A DNA stretch of 64,000 bases, from positions 1 to 64,000 of the forward strand of contig JAJKFJ010020682.1 in NCBI GenBank assembly GCA_027382625.1, read 5' to 3'. Shown one piece after another: positions 9,745-18,647 of this stretch (within the stretch, counting starts at the first letter, position 1; each line of letters opens with the position of its first letter). A program made the translations under genes and the position numbers. Under the pieces are notes generated by a model. It did no database searches and had not been told where the DNA came from. It worked only from the letters and a program-made list of their open reading frames with translations. This stretch comes from Tetmemena sp. SeJ-2015 (taxonomy: Eukaryota; Ciliophora; Spirotrichea; Sporadotrichida; Oxytrichidae).

Positions 9745-10437
9745 TTAGTCTTTTGAGATTTGTTCCAGTCGATAACCGTAGCTGTACACCGGTGCGAGTC
9801 GATAGCCATTTTCTGGTCGCAAATCTAATTTACTGCGCACCCGCGAGATGTGTGTATCCATCGTACGAGAAGGAATTTCAATATCGCGTGACCATACTGC
9901 TTCCAGAATATAGGCGCGAGATAATGGGCGACCTAAGTTTTGAAACAGAACTAAGGCGAGATCAAATTCTTTTTGCGTTAATTCGATTGGGTTGCCATGC
10001 AATTTGGCGCGGCTTGCGCGCACGTCAAATTCGTAGTGACCGAATGTGATAATTTCATTTGCAGTTTGGCTCGGGTAGGCGCGACGCAACAAGGCATTCA
10101 CTCGTGCGATTAACTCAGCACGACGAATTGGCTTGATCATGTAATCATCTGCGCCTGCTGCCAGACCTGCGACAATGTCATCTTCGCCAGAACGGCTAGT
10201 CATGAACAGCACTGGCAAAGTCGTCGATAATTTCTCGCGCACCCAGTGCAAAATCTCGGTACCACTTAAATCGGGTACTTGCCAATCAAGAATAAGCAAG
10301 TCATAGCTCTCTCGATGTAATTGATGCAGCATTGCTTTGCCGCTGGAAAACGGATGGCAAATATGACCTACATCCGTCAATGTCGCAACGGTTAGATCGA
10401 GTAAATTTTGATCATCATCCAGAATGGCAATTCGCAT
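9745..10437 (-). CDS. OmpR/PhoB-family response regulator
   Basis: A 230-residue two-component regulator. The receiver domain (1-120) has acidic residues Asp7-Asp9, phosphoacceptor Asp51 in LILDWQVPDLSG, the Thr/Ser of LFMTSRSGEDD and the Lys of YMIKPIRRAE. The C-terminal winged-helix DNA-binding domain (about 130-225) has the family signatures ELTQKEFDLALVL and SRTMDTHISRVRSKL. It heads a minus-strand set with the FecR protein and CHASE2 histidine kinase and is presumably the kinase's partner. Targets are unknown. Confidence 0.93.
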   Translation of the reverse strand: MRIAILDDDQNLLDLTVATLTDVGHICHPFSSGKAMLHQLHRESYDLLILDWQVPDLSGTEILHWVREKLSTTLPVLFMTSRSGEDDIVAGLAAGADDYMIKPIRRAELIARVNALLRRAYPSQTANEIITFGHYEFDVRASRAKLHGNPIELTQKEFDLALVLFQNLGRPLSRAYILEAVWSRDIEIPSRTMDTHISRVRSKLDLRPENGYRLAPVYSYGYRLEQISKD

Positions 10438-10467
10438 ATTTTATTGAGTAAAAAGCTTGGTTACGAA

Positions 10468-10509
10468 CAAAAAACAGAAAACTTGAACATACCGAATGTA
10501 TGTTCAAGT
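10468..10509 (-). terminator. Terminator of the min operon
   Basis: A perfect 12-bp stem ACTTGAACATAC / GTATGTTCAAGT (10481-10492 with 10498-10509) and a CGAAT loop. On the minus strand it is followed by TTTTCTGTTTTTTG, directly after minE. Confidence 0.9.
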
Positions 10510-10520
10510 TCTGGCGACCG

Positions 10521-10787
10521 TTAAATGCGTGAATCCGCGTCAGGCAGGATAACGTTGACGTCTAATACTTCTAAATTACCTTGCTTATCCAAAGAGACTT
10601 TAATGTCATCCGGATTTACTTTGGTGTATTTAGATATGACGGCGATCAGTTCTTCGCGCAAGGCTGGTAAAAAATCATAGCCATCACGTCCTTCGTTACG
10701 TTCACGGGCAATAATGATTTGCAGACGTTCTTTTGCTGCGCTAGCACTTTTCGGCTGTGACTTAAACAAAAAATCAAGCAAAGCCAT
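10521..10787 (-). CDS. minE: Cell division topological specificity factor MinE
   Basis: An 88-residue MinE, the usual size. It stimulates MinD ATPase and drives the pole-to-pole oscillation that places the division septum at mid-cell. The N-terminal membrane/MinD-binding part (ALLDFLFKSQPKSASAAKERLQIIIAR) and the C-terminal topological domain (IKVSLDKQGNLEVLDVNVILP) are intact. It starts one base beyond the minD stop, in order minC-minD-minE, so the three genes are co-transcribed and very likely translationally coupled. Confidence 0.97.
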   Translation of the reverse strand: MALLDFLFKSQPKSASAAKERLQIIIARERNEGRDGYDFLPALREELIAVISKYTKVNPDDIKVSLDKQGNLEVLDVNVILPDADSRI

Positions 10788-10788
10788 T

Positions 10789-11604
10789 TCACTTACCTCC
10801 GAAAATACGTTGTAGCAAACCTGGCTTTTCGTAATCGACGAAGCGTAATGGTGGTTGCTCTCCTAAGAAGCGTGCGACGACATCGGTGTATGCCTCAGAA
10901 ACATCACTACCTTTGACATGAATCGCTGGATTACCATGATTTGAGGCGTGTAAAACCGCTTCAGATTCAGGAATCACACCAATCAGCGGAATCCGTAAAA
11001 TTTCTTGTACGTCGGTGTAAGACAGCATTTCGCCCGCATCAACGCGTTTTGGTGAGTAACGCGTGATCAATAAATGTTCTTTCACTGGCTCGCCACCTGC
11101 TTGCGCGCGTTTGGATTTGGCTTGGATGATGCCCAGAATACGATCTGAGTCACGTACCGAGGAAACCTCTGGATTGGTGACGACGATTGCTTCATCGGCA
11201 AACGTCAGTGCCATCACGGCGCCACGTTCGATACCTGCTGGCGAATCGCAGACGATGTATTCAAAATCCATTTTGATTAAATCATTGAGCACGCGCTCTA
11301 CACCTTCTTCGGTCAGCGCATCTTTATCGCGTGTTTGGGAAGCTGGCAGAATGAATAGATTGTCGCAATGTTTATCTTTAATCAGCGCTTGATTTAATGT
11401 AGCTTCGCCACTGATGACATTGACTAGGTCATACACCACACGGCGCTCGCAGCCCATGATCAAATCGAGATTGCGCAGACCGACGTCGAAATCGAGAACG
11501 GCAGTTTTATGTCCACGCAGCGCTAGACCAGAAGCGAAGCTAGCGCTTGATGTGGTCTTGCCTACACCGCCTTTACCGGATGTCACAACGATGATTCTTG
11601 CCAC
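10789..11604 (-). CDS. minD: Septum site-determining protein MinD
   Basis: A 271-residue ParA/MinD-family membrane ATPase that recruits MinC and MinE. The deviant Walker A motif GKGGVGKTTS (about 10-19), LDFDVGLRNLD (Walker A prime/switch region) and DSPAGIERG (switch II/Walker B) are intact, as is the C-terminal amphipathic membrane-targeting end GLLQRIFGGK. The start codon GTG or a nearby ATG follows a GGAG-like site (GGAGTACCC). It lies between minC and minE on the minus strand. Confidence 0.97.
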   Translation of the reverse strand: MARIIVVTSGKGGVGKTTSSASFASGLALRGHKTAVLDFDVGLRNLDLIMGCERRVVYDLVNVISGEATLNQALIKDKHCDNLFILPASQTRDKDALTEEGVERVLNDLIKMDFEYIVCDSPAGIERGAVMALTFADEAIVVTNPEVSSVRDSDRILGIIQAKSKRAQAGGEPVKEHLLITRYSPKRVDAGEMLSYTDVQEILRIPLIGVIPESEAVLHASNHGNPAIHVKGSDVSEAYTDVVARFLGEQPPLRFVDYEKPGLLQRIFGGK

Positions 11605-12445
11605 AGGGTACTCCTTTGTTGAACTTGATAATAACTAAGACGAAAAATGACGCAATTGTTAAAGCTGTTCTTTTATTAAGCTGATTTAGTGATGATACTT
11701 CAATACTGTCACCGACAAGTTTGATTTGTACTGGTTGATGTGGTGCTAGCTTAGGAAAACCGGCATCAAATGTTTGATAAATACCCGCGATCGAGACTAA
11801 TTCCGCTTCCATCGCTGTGGTAAAAATGCGCGCATCAGTATTTCCGCGTGCGCCCGCCAAAGCGCGCCCCCGTAAAGGCGCATAGATATGGATGCTGCCA
11901 TCTGCAATTACCTCGGCACCATTATTCACCGATGCCGTAATGATTAAATCACAGCCACGAGCATAAATACGTTGCCCAGCTCTTACTGGTGTATCAACGA
12001 TCATCGCGGGGATATGCTCAACCGCGGCTGGCATTGACACGGGAGCTGGGGGGTGTGCGGGTGCTGCAGCCGGTGCTTGCTCGACTTTTGCTGGTGTGTT
12101 GGCTTGCTCTGGAATTTCTGGTTTTGCTTTGGTAACGACATCAATGCTTAAGCCATGTGCACGAATCGACGCATGTTGTTCTTCCGCTGCATTCCGCACC
12201 GCGACCGCATTCAGGCCACAAGACTTGAACAGGCGAATAATCGCAGCCCAATCTAAACTTTCATGGGCAATGTTTTCTACATCGATAATCGCGAATTCGT
12301 CGTCAAAGAAATCGGGTGTACCGCCGGTCATTTCTTTCAGTGCGATTGCTAACTTTTCTAGTACTGCTTCGTTCAAAAGAACAGCAACTGCCACAACCGT
12401 GGATATTTTTATTTCTATAGGTTTGCGGGTCAGGCTATTTTGCAT
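11573..12445 (-). CDS. minC: Septum site-determining protein MinC, C-terminus suspect
   Basis: MinC blocks FtsZ assembly away from mid-cell. The N-terminal FtsZ-inhibiting domain (about 1-105), a Pro/Ala-rich linker and the C-terminal beta-helical dimer domain ([23 protein letters not shown]-type sequence, near residues 190-215) are present. As read, the frame does not stop after the usual end but runs 32 bases into minD. One base away, in the next frame, the protein would end after SSLNQLIKEQL just ahead of the minD ribosome site, which fits the family better. A one-base deletion near 11680 is likely. The start [13 protein letters not shown] is preferred over one five codons upstream. Confidence 0.88.
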   Translation of the reverse strand: [290 protein letters not shown]

Positions 12446-12858
12446 ATTGCAGATCAATTAGGATTGAAAAATAAAATAAGGTTGGCGCTTGTTGCTAATA
12501 TGAATTATCTATCTAGCTTAATAATTTATTTTTTAAAATAAAGAAGATTGTTAGCGTCGATAAACTACTTTGCTGCAACTCTATCATCTCGATAAAGCAA
12601 TGATTTTTGCGCAGGCTCCATCCTACCAATTGATTGCCCACTTAGCAAAAAAACTGCGCAAAAAACGCGCAAAAGCAGCAGTTTGCTTGAATTTAGCGCG
12701 GCAATCCTTACACAGTTGAAAGAATGCTGACTCTGAACGCAGCCATGCGTCTGCGCAAGATGTAGATGATCATGTTTTCTTAGATAAGCAAAAGAGTAAA
12801 TTGTTGCTGTGTCGGCTGGTTGGTTCTTGCCGAAATAAATGGAGGAAATTTTGTCGAT
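12446..12858. other. Spacer upstream of minC
   Basis: About 410 bases between minC and a small arginine-rich gene. The part nearest minC is AT-rich (around 12490-12550) and would suit the minC promoter. I see no open frame, terminator or RNA gene that I can support. Confidence 0.45.
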
Positions 12859-13140
12859 TTAAAATGGCAGTGCACTTACTTGATCGCGAGCGCGACGACC
12901 AAAACTACGACGTCGACCATTATTTTTCCGTGTGTCGATGTAAGGCTGGCAGTTAAGGACACGGCGTTCTTCTACACGGCGATCTACGCCACTTCTTCTT
13001 TCGATTTGAGGCCAAGTTTTTGCAGGTGCTTGCTCCAAAGTTTCTGTTTTAGTTTGACTATTCAACATCTGCTCAGCCGACGAGGCTTTGTGTGGTGTCG
13101 AGAAGCTGTCAAAGATATGAAAAATTCGCATGAAACTCAT
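12859..13140 (-). CDS. Small arginine-rich protein, copy A
   Basis: A 93-residue protein of unknown function, starting MSFMRIFHIFD behind a good GGAGGT ribosome site 5 bases from the ATG. The N-terminal half is polar; the C-terminal half is built of spaced Arg pairs: ERRSGVDRR, EERR, then DTRKNNGRRRSFGRRARD. The same layout recurs in the next gene upstream (13433-13762), so the two are paralogs. The density of RR pairs suggests nucleic-acid or membrane binding, but nothing in the sequence proves it. An overlapping plus-strand frame has no ribosome site and looks like a shadow. Confidence 0.7.
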   Translation of the reverse strand: MSFMRIFHIFDSFSTPHKASSAEQMLNSQTKTETLEQAPAKTWPQIERRSGVDRRVEERRVLNCQPYIDTRKNNGRRRSFGRRARDQVSALPF

Positions 13141-13432
13141 GCAAGACCTCCATTGTTGATGCGAAATATTTTTATGAATGCATTTTGCTAGAGCAGATTT
13201 CATGCCTGCTCTAGGATGATTTTTTGCGCCTGAATTATAGGAAGCTTGTGAGCAGTCGTGGGGAGCCGACTGTGAACGATGTATAAATCGAGAGAAGTTT
13301 TTAAGGCGCGTCGATTTTTTACATGTAAACGTTTTGCAGTATGTGCAAACACATTGCTGTACTTTTGTTCTTGCTTAGTTTTTGTTTGCTAATGAGACGC
13401 CCATCATGGACTTTGAAACACGAAATTGCGTT

Positions 13433-13762
13433 TTAGCCTTTTAATGAGATGGGACGATAGTTGCTTTGAATATCGTCAGCGCGACGTCCGGCAGAACGTC
13501 GACGACCTTGCATTTTTCGGGTGTTGAGAAAAGTCGCTTGTTGTTTTTCACGTCGTTCTTGGGAGCGTCGATCTGCTTGTTGACGGCGTTCGTCGATTGC
13601 CTCAAGCACCGCGTTGCCTCGTGTGGCGTTATTAATTTCGTTATCGACTACGTTCGTACGAGCAAACTCGTTCCGGTAAAGGTCTGCAGACGGTTGTTGA
13701 TAATCAAAGATACGAGTGAGTTGTAGCGGAAACATGATAGGCATTGGTAAAAAGTACAGCAC
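13433..13762 (-). CDS. Small arginine-rich protein, copy B
   Basis: Up to 109 residues, of unknown function. The true start is probably Met10 (MFPLQLTRIFDYQQP, at 13735); no clear ribosome site supports either choice. The C-terminal half, DERRQQADRRSQERR, then LNTRKMQGRRRSAGRRADD, aligns block by block with copy A 300 bases away, while the N-terminal halves share only the RIF..FD stretch. This is the pattern of a duplicated gene keeping a selected Arg-repeat region. No operon partner is obvious; lipA follows downstream on the same strand after a terminator. Confidence 0.65.
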   Translation of the reverse strand: MLYFLPMPIMFPLQLTRIFDYQQPSADLYRNEFARTNVVDNEINNATRGNAVLEAIDERRQQADRRSQERREKQQATFLNTRKMQGRRRSAGRRADDIQSNYRPISLKG

Positions 13763-13867
13763 CCAGCAATATCGGCAGTCTCCTGAAAAACTTTAGAAAT
13801 ATCCTTAATAAACAATAACTTGCATTTTGGAAATGGATTGCACTAACACTTTGTACCTGTGTTTGAC

Positions 13868-13905
13868 ATAAAAAAAACGGCATACCTTTTGTTAGCTATG
13901 CCGTT
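13868..13905 (-). terminator. Terminator downstream of lipA
   Basis: A 9-bp stem AACGGCATA / TATGCCGTT (13876-13884 with 13897-13905). On the minus strand it is followed by eight T. It lies 45 bases past the lipA stop. Confidence 0.85.
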
Positions 13906-13949
13906 GGAATTTATAAAAACTATCTTAGCAATAACGATTGTTTCGCCAC

Positions 13950-14936
13950 TTATTTCGCATCGGTTCCTACTCCATGTGCTTGTTGATCAGCGTGGTAAGA
14001 CGATCTCACCATCGCGCCAACCGCGGCGTGTGCGAAGCCCATTTTATATGCTTCTTCTTCGAACATTTTTAACACATCAGGATGAACATAACGACGCACT
14101 GGCAAGTGGTGACCCCTTGGTGCGAGGTATTGCCCGATTGTCAGCATGTCGACATTGTGGGCACGCATATCGCGCATCACTTGCAGAATTTCTTCGTCTG
14201 TTTCACCCAGACCAACCATGATGCCTGATTTGGTTGGAACATTTGGGTGCTGCTCTTTGAAGCGCTTGAGTAAGTTTAAGGAGTATTCATAATCAGAACC
14301 CGGACGTGCTTCTTTGTATAAGCGTGGCGCTGTCTCTAAATTATGGTTCATCACATCAGGTGGTGCCATGTTCAAGATTTCTAATGCACGATCCATACGA
14401 CCACGGAAGTCGGGGGTTAGAATTTCGATGCGTGTCATCGGCGATAATTCGCGAATTTTGGTAATACACTCGGCAAAATGTGCAGCGCCGCCATCGCGTA
14501 AATCATCGCGGTCAACGGAAGTAATAACCACATAGCTTAAGCGCAATTCAGCAATAGTTTTTGCAAGATTGAGCGGCTCATTGACATCGAGTGGATCAGG
14601 ACGACCATGACCGACGTCGCAGAACGGGCAACGGCGTGTGCACTTATCGCCCATGATCATGAAGGTGGCAGTGCCTTTACCAAAACATTCACCGATATTC
14701 GGACAAGTTGCTTCTTCGCAAACGGTGACTAATTTATTTGCGCGCAGAATATCTTTAATTTCATAGAAGCGTGTGGTTGGGGAGCCCGCCTTAACACGTA
14801 TCCAATCGGGCTTGGGCAAACGTTCTGCTGGAACGATCTTGATAGGAATACGGGAAGTTTTACTCGCACCCTTTTGTTTTTCAGTTGGGTCGTAGTTGCT
14901 GTTATCTTCTGCGAGAGGCGTGTTTTCGGTAGTCAT
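13950..14936 (-). CDS. lipA: Lipoyl synthase
   Basis: A 328-residue radical-SAM enzyme that inserts two sulfurs into protein-bound octanoyl groups. The auxiliary cluster motif [12 protein letters not shown] and the radical-SAM motif CTRRCPFC (CX3CX2C type) are intact, as is the C-terminal RSSYHADQQ with the auxiliary cluster serine. The start [10 protein letters not shown] (14936) is chosen over an upstream frame extension that overlaps lipB in an unlikely sequence. It follows lipB by 17 bases on the minus strand, giving the usual lipB-lipA order. Confidence 0.97.
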   Translation of the reverse strand: MTTENTPLAEDNSNYDPTEKQKGASKTSRIPIKIVPAERLPKPDWIRVKAGSPTTRFYEIKDILRANKLVTVCEEATCPNIGECFGKGTATFMIMGDKCTRRCPFCDVGHGRPDPLDVNEPLNLAKTIAELRLSYVVITSVDRDDLRDGGAAHFAECITKIRELSPMTRIEILTPDFRGRMDRALEILNMAPPDVMNHNLETAPRLYKEARPGSDYEYSLNLLKRFKEQHPNVPTKSGIMVGLGETDEEILQVMRDMRAHNVDMLTIGQYLAPRGHHLPVRRYVHPDVLKMFEEEAYKMGFAHAAVGAMVRSSYHADQQAHGVGTDAK

Positions 14937-14953
14937 TTGCGTTCTAAGCCCAA

Positions 14954-15610
14954 TTAAGCGGCGGTCAATAAATATTGTAAGCGTGTTGCTAAAGCAGTTT
15001 GTACTTGTGCCAGTGGTACTTGTACTTGCAGGGTTTGCATATCGACGGTGGCCAGGCCTGCGTAGCCACAAGGATTAATCCAAGAAAATGGTTGCAGATC
15101 CATCGCGACATTTAGAGAAACACCATGATAAGTACAACCATTGGCGCGCACTTTTAAGCCTAGTGCGGCAATTTTGGCGCCTTGCCATTGTCCTTCTTTG
15201 AGGTAAATTCCAGGCGCACCCGCAATCCGCTCACCAGCGATATTATACGCTTCCAAGGTATCGATTACCGCCTGTTCAATCTGATGTACAAATTCGCGAG
15301 CAAATAAGCGGCCTTTTGTGTGGCGCCGTTTAAGGTCGATCAAGAGATAGATCACCACTTGGCCAGGTCCGTGAAAAGTGACTTCACCGCCACGATCGGT
15401 TTGAATCACCGGAATGTCATGCGGCGCAAGTACATGCGACTGATCCGCCCCTAAGCCTAAGGTGAAAACAGGAGGGTGTTCAACAATCCATAATTCATCA
15501 GGCGTTTCTGCGGTGCGAGCATCCGTGAAAGCGCGCATGGCGGCGAAGCTATCTTGGTAATTCTCTTGCCCGCGATGTCGAATTAAAATGGTTTGCGTGT
15601 CGACTGTCAT
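14954..15610 (-). CDS. lipB: Octanoyl-[ACP]:protein octanoyltransferase
   Basis: A 218-residue LipB, which moves octanoyl from acyl carrier protein to lipoyl domains before LipA acts. The motifs [16 protein letters not shown] and [18 protein letters not shown] carry the catalytic Lys and Cys (the thiol in RANGCTYHG). The ATG at 15610 overlaps the TGA of the preceding small gene in an ATGA-type junction, so this shorter start is preferred over the 38-codon longer frame. Confidence 0.96.
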   Translation of the reverse strand: MTVDTQTILIRHRGQENYQDSFAAMRAFTDARTAETPDELWIVEHPPVFTLGLGADQSHVLAPHDIPVIQTDRGGEVTFHGPGQVVIYLLIDLKRRHTKGRLFAREFVHQIEQAVIDTLEAYNIAGERIAGAPGIYLKEGQWQGAKIAALGLKVRANGCTYHGVSLNVAMDLQPFSWINPCGYAGLATVDMQTLQVQVPLAQVQTALATRLQYLLTAA

Positions 15611-15834
15611 GCTTGCTCCAACAAACGTTTGACAGTGACACGTTGTATGAAGAATTGACCATTGATCACTTTGCGAAATGGTATGCCATCCAATACAAAG
15701 CCGGGGCCACCGTTGGCAATCCAAGTTTGTGCTAGGCGATCAAAGGCAACTGGATCTAAGCCAAGCATGGGCGCAGAAATGACAAAGCGTGCGCCTACTT
15801 GTTGTTTATCGACGATGGTTTTTAAATCTGCCAT
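15607..15834 (-). CDS. Conserved small protein of the lipoate cluster
   Basis: A 75-residue protein lying between ybeD and lipB and overlapping the lipB start by four bases. I do not recognise a named family. It has no signal peptide or membrane segment, and shows an aromatic/hydrophobic core ([23 protein letters not shown]). Tight coupling to lipB suggests it is a real gene; a role in lipoate attachment would be a guess. Confidence 0.65.
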   Translation of the reverse strand: MADLKTIVDKQQVGARFVISAPMLGLDPVAFDRLAQTWIANGGPGFVLDGIPFRKVINGQFFIQRVTVKRLLEQA

Positions 15835-15914
15835 AGTGAGTCTTGGATCGCAGAGAGGCGTATTGCAGTCGTGCTGTGTTTGAAAGAGGAACTGGTGAGT
15901 GATTAATTTTGCGT

Positions 15915-16190
15915 TTACAGAACCATTTTAACCATAGGATGCGACGACAAAGCGCGATACAGATTATCTAGTTGCTCGCGATGAATGGCTCGCACCGTTA
16001 CTGTCAATGCTAAGTAATTGCCCTTGCTCGAAGGGCGCATCTCTAGTTTTCCGGCATGAAAAGTCGGATCGTGAATCATCACCACTTCAACGATGGTTTG
16101 AGCAAATGACTCTTGCATGACACCCATGACTTTGATCGGGAAGTCACAAGGATATTCTATAAGACTGTCTTCAGGTTTGATTTCGCGCAT
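15915..16190 (-). CDS. ybeD: YbeD/DUF493 family protein
   Basis: A 91-residue protein of the YbeD family (DUF493), with an ACT-like ferredoxin fold. YPCDFPIKVMG at the N-terminus and LTVTVRAIHREQLDNLYRALSSHPMVKMVL at the C-terminus match the family in sequence and length. In many proteobacteria it lies just ahead of lipB, as here. Its biochemical role is not settled. Confidence 0.92.
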   Translation of the reverse strand: MREIKPEDSLIEYPCDFPIKVMGVMQESFAQTIVEVVMIHDPTFHAGKLEMRPSSKGNYLALTVTVRAIHREQLDNLYRALSSHPMVKMVL

Positions 16191-16539
16191 GATAAAACTT
16201 CTTTAAAAGGCAAGCTGAGTGAGGGAATTGCAGGTGGTTTCTTAAAAAAGCTAATTTTAAGAGGATGTAAGTTGATGACTTGTACCTGTTTCTCTTGCCT
16301 AAGTGGGGACTTTCCCGCCAAAAGCAATAGTTTGAACCCCTATCCTCGAGACTGCAAGCCTTGTTTAGCATGTGAGATGGAAAAGAGTTATGACTTTGAA
16401 TGTGATTAACACGACTAGTTTAGTTGCGGTTTGCGCACCTTTGGGCGGCAAAACTTGCCACTTTGTCGTTTCTACTCGACTAGTGCGATGTTTAGGGTGT
16501 TACCATTGTGGCATTATTTTTTTGTGAGAGGGCGGCAGG
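16191..16539. other. Divergent intergenic spacer
   Basis: About 350 bases between ybeD (minus) and the DUF2157 gene (plus). It should hold both promoters. The octamer CGACTAGT occurs twice (near 16410 and 16478), but spacing and meaning are unclear. No gene seen; the two overlapping short frames have no ribosome sites or recognisable content. Confidence 0.45.
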
Positions 16540-17532
16540 ATGGAACAGCCAACGCAAATATTTGAATGGATCGCGCAAGGCCGAGTGAAGCATGGCAGTG
16601 AATTTCTGGCGCTGGAATTAGCAGGAATACATCCCAAAGCCAGCCAATGGCGTCGGTTTATTGAACAGATGTTGCTATGGTGCGGCGCGATTGCATTAGG
16701 TGCGTCCTTGATTTTCTTTTTAGCTTATAACTGGCAATCGATGGGGCGATTTGCGAAATTCGTTTTAGTCGAAGTCGCTGTACTTGGCGCCATGTTGGGG
16801 TGCTGGAAACTGGGTTTGGAGAGTACGGCTGGCAAAGCAAGTTTATTCATTGCCAGTTTGTTCACGGGAGGATTATTGGCATTAGTCGGACAGACTTATC
16901 AAACTGGTGCTGATACCTATGAGTTGTTTCGTGCATGGGCGATTGCTTCTTTGGTATGGGTACTGTTAGCGCGCTTAAGTGCACTGTATTTGTTTTGGCT
17001 GGGCTTGGTGAATTTGAGTGTGCTTCTCTATTTTCAAACTTTTGGCGGTTTTTTTGGCCTGCTATTTAGTTCAAATAGTCAGTTATGGACTTTATTCATC
17101 CTCAACGCGGTAGCCTTGATGGCTTGGGAGTTACTGCGTTGGCGAGGCGTCTTGCATTTGCAGGAACGCTGGTCGGCTAGAGTGTTGGCGACCGCAGTTG
17201 GCGTGTTAGTCACGATGTTGATGCTAGACGCGATTTTTAGTCACGACGATGGCTATCGTTTACTGGCGAATTTATCGAATATTCTTGCTATATCGACTTA
17301 TATAGTTTGGGCTTGGTTGACTACGTGGGTCTATCGCAGAAAAGTGAAGGATTTGTTTGTGCTAGCAGGATTGGTACTCAGTTTAATTATTACGACTAAC
17401 GCTTGCTTAGCGCGATTAGTCTTAAATCACATGGAATCTGTAGGATTTTTAATGGTGAGTTTGATGATCATCGGTTCTTCTGCTTCGGGTGGTGTGTGGT
17501 TAAAGAAGGTGATGAAGGAGATGCAAGCATGA
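16540..17532 (+). CDS. DUF2157 multispanning membrane protein
   Basis: A 330-residue inner-membrane protein. A soluble N-terminal part (about 1-45, WIAQGRVKHGSEFLAL) leads into about nine hydrophobic segments starting near residue 48. It matches the DUF2157 layout (short N-terminal helical part with IEQMLLWCGAIALGASLIFF-type first helix, positions 42-60). It is the first of three coupled genes with DUF4401 and GDYXXLXY-type partners, a set that recurs across bacteria. Function unknown; the conserved trio suggests a membrane complex. Confidence 0.88.
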   Translation: MEQPTQIFEWIAQGRVKHGSEFLALELAGIHPKASQWRRFIEQMLLWCGAIALGASLIFFLAYNWQSMGRFAKFVLVEVAVLGAMLGCWKLGLESTAGKASLFIASLFTGGLLALVGQTYQTGADTYELFRAWAIASLVWVLLARLSALYLFWLGLVNLSVLLYFQTFGGFFGLLFSSNSQLWTLFILNAVALMAWELLRWRGVLHLQERWSARVLATAVGVLVTMLMLDAIFSHDDGYRLLANLSNILAISTYIVWAWLTTWVYRRKVKDLFVLAGLVLSLIITTNACLARLVLNHMESVGFLMVSLMIIGSSASGGVWLKKVMKEMQA

Positions 17533-18647
17533 ATACATCTCAACCCACCTCAATGGCATCTGCGACAGTCTGGCAGCGTCTACTGCAAGCGAAATTGGTC
17601 GAAGGCGAAATACCGGTAATTGATCAGACACAGAGCTTTACTCAACCTTGGTATATTCGCGTCATGCTTGGTTTCTCAGGTTGGCTTGGCGCTTTGTTCT
17701 TGATGGGCTTTGTCGGTATTTTTATGGGACTAGCTGGTGATCACGGGATCGTGACTATTTGTATCGGTGCTGGCCTATGTACGCTCGCTTATACTTTATT
17801 TCGCGTACCGCAAAATACAGATTTCTTGTTGCAGTTTGCGTTGGCTGTGAGTCTTGCTGGACAAGGATTTTTTGTATTTGGCTTGTTTCAATTGTTTCGT
17901 AATGATGGCGCCGAAATTTATCTGGTGATATTGTTGTTTGAAGTTGTCTTGACAGTTTATGTATCGAACTGGATTCATCGTTTCTTAACCAGTTTGGGTG
18001 CCGTGTTCGCGGCTTATTTCTTTTTCCAACAATCCGCAATCTTTGGCTTAATGCATGGCTTGGTGGCATTGGCTGTTTGCGGTTTGTGGTGGTCGCCCTT
18101 GTTACTGCGTCGATCTGAATTATTACGTCCAGTCGCCTATGCCTTAGCCTTTGCATTGTTGTGTACTGAAGGAGGGCGGTTTGTTACACGAATTTTGTTC
18201 GATACTAGCCATGGTTGGTGGTTATTACATGGCTGGCGCGTCGGCACCACGCTCGCCAACCTGGCGCTCATCATGTCGACTGTGATGGTGTTGCGACGGC
18301 TACAGTTCGCCTTGAGTTCTTTGCCTGCGATACTAGGATTGTTGGCGGCCGTGTTGTTCAGTGGCTTCTCATATGTCGCACCAGGTTTAAGTAGTGCGCT
18401 GTTATTGATTTTGATTGCGTATAGTTTTTCTGATCGCGTTTTGCTTGGAACAGGTCTGCTCGGGTTGCTGAGTTTTGTCTCGCATTACTACTATCAACTA
18501 CAGCATAGTTTGCTATATAAATCGATCGTGTTGTTCAGTTTAGGCTTGTTGCTGTTGGCAGCGCGCTCGCTATTAATTCGCCTCTTTCCGGAACCCAATT
18601 CAGCGGATATGAATAATCAGAAGGAGTCTGTACATGATTCAGTTTAA
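17529..18647 (+). CDS. DUF4401 multispanning membrane protein
   Basis: A 372-residue membrane protein with about ten to twelve hydrophobic segments. The ATG at 17529 overlaps the TGA of the DUF2157 gene (ATGA), so the two are translationally coupled; the longer frame upstream lies inside the previous gene and is rejected. The N-terminal soluble part (about 1-45) and first helix MLGFSGWLGALFLMGF fit DUF4401, the usual partner of DUF2157. Its 3' end overlaps the next gene by 14 bases. Function unknown. Confidence 0.87.
   Translation: MNTSQPTSMASATVWQRLLQAKLVEGEIPVIDQTQSFTQPWYIRVMLGFSGWLGALFLMGFVGIFMGLAGDHGIVTICIGAGLCTLAYTLFRVPQNTDFLLQFALAVSLAGQGFFVFGLFQLFRNDGAEIYLVILLFEVVLTVYVSNWIHRFLTSLGAVFAAYFFFQQSAIFGLMHGLVALAVCGLWWSPLLLRRSELLRPVAYALAFALLCTEGGRFVTRILFDTSHGWWLLHGWRVGTTLANLALIMSTVMVLRRLQFALSSLPAILGLLAAVLFSGFSYVAPGLSSALLLILIAYSFSDRVLLGTGLLGLLSFVSHYYYQLQHSLLYKSIVLFSLGLLLLAARSLLIRLFPEPNSADMNNQKESVHDSV

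Noticed and set aside
12820..13191. A 123-codon plus-strand frame
   Set aside because: It overlaps the arginine-rich gene on the other strand, which has a good ribosome site and a paralog.
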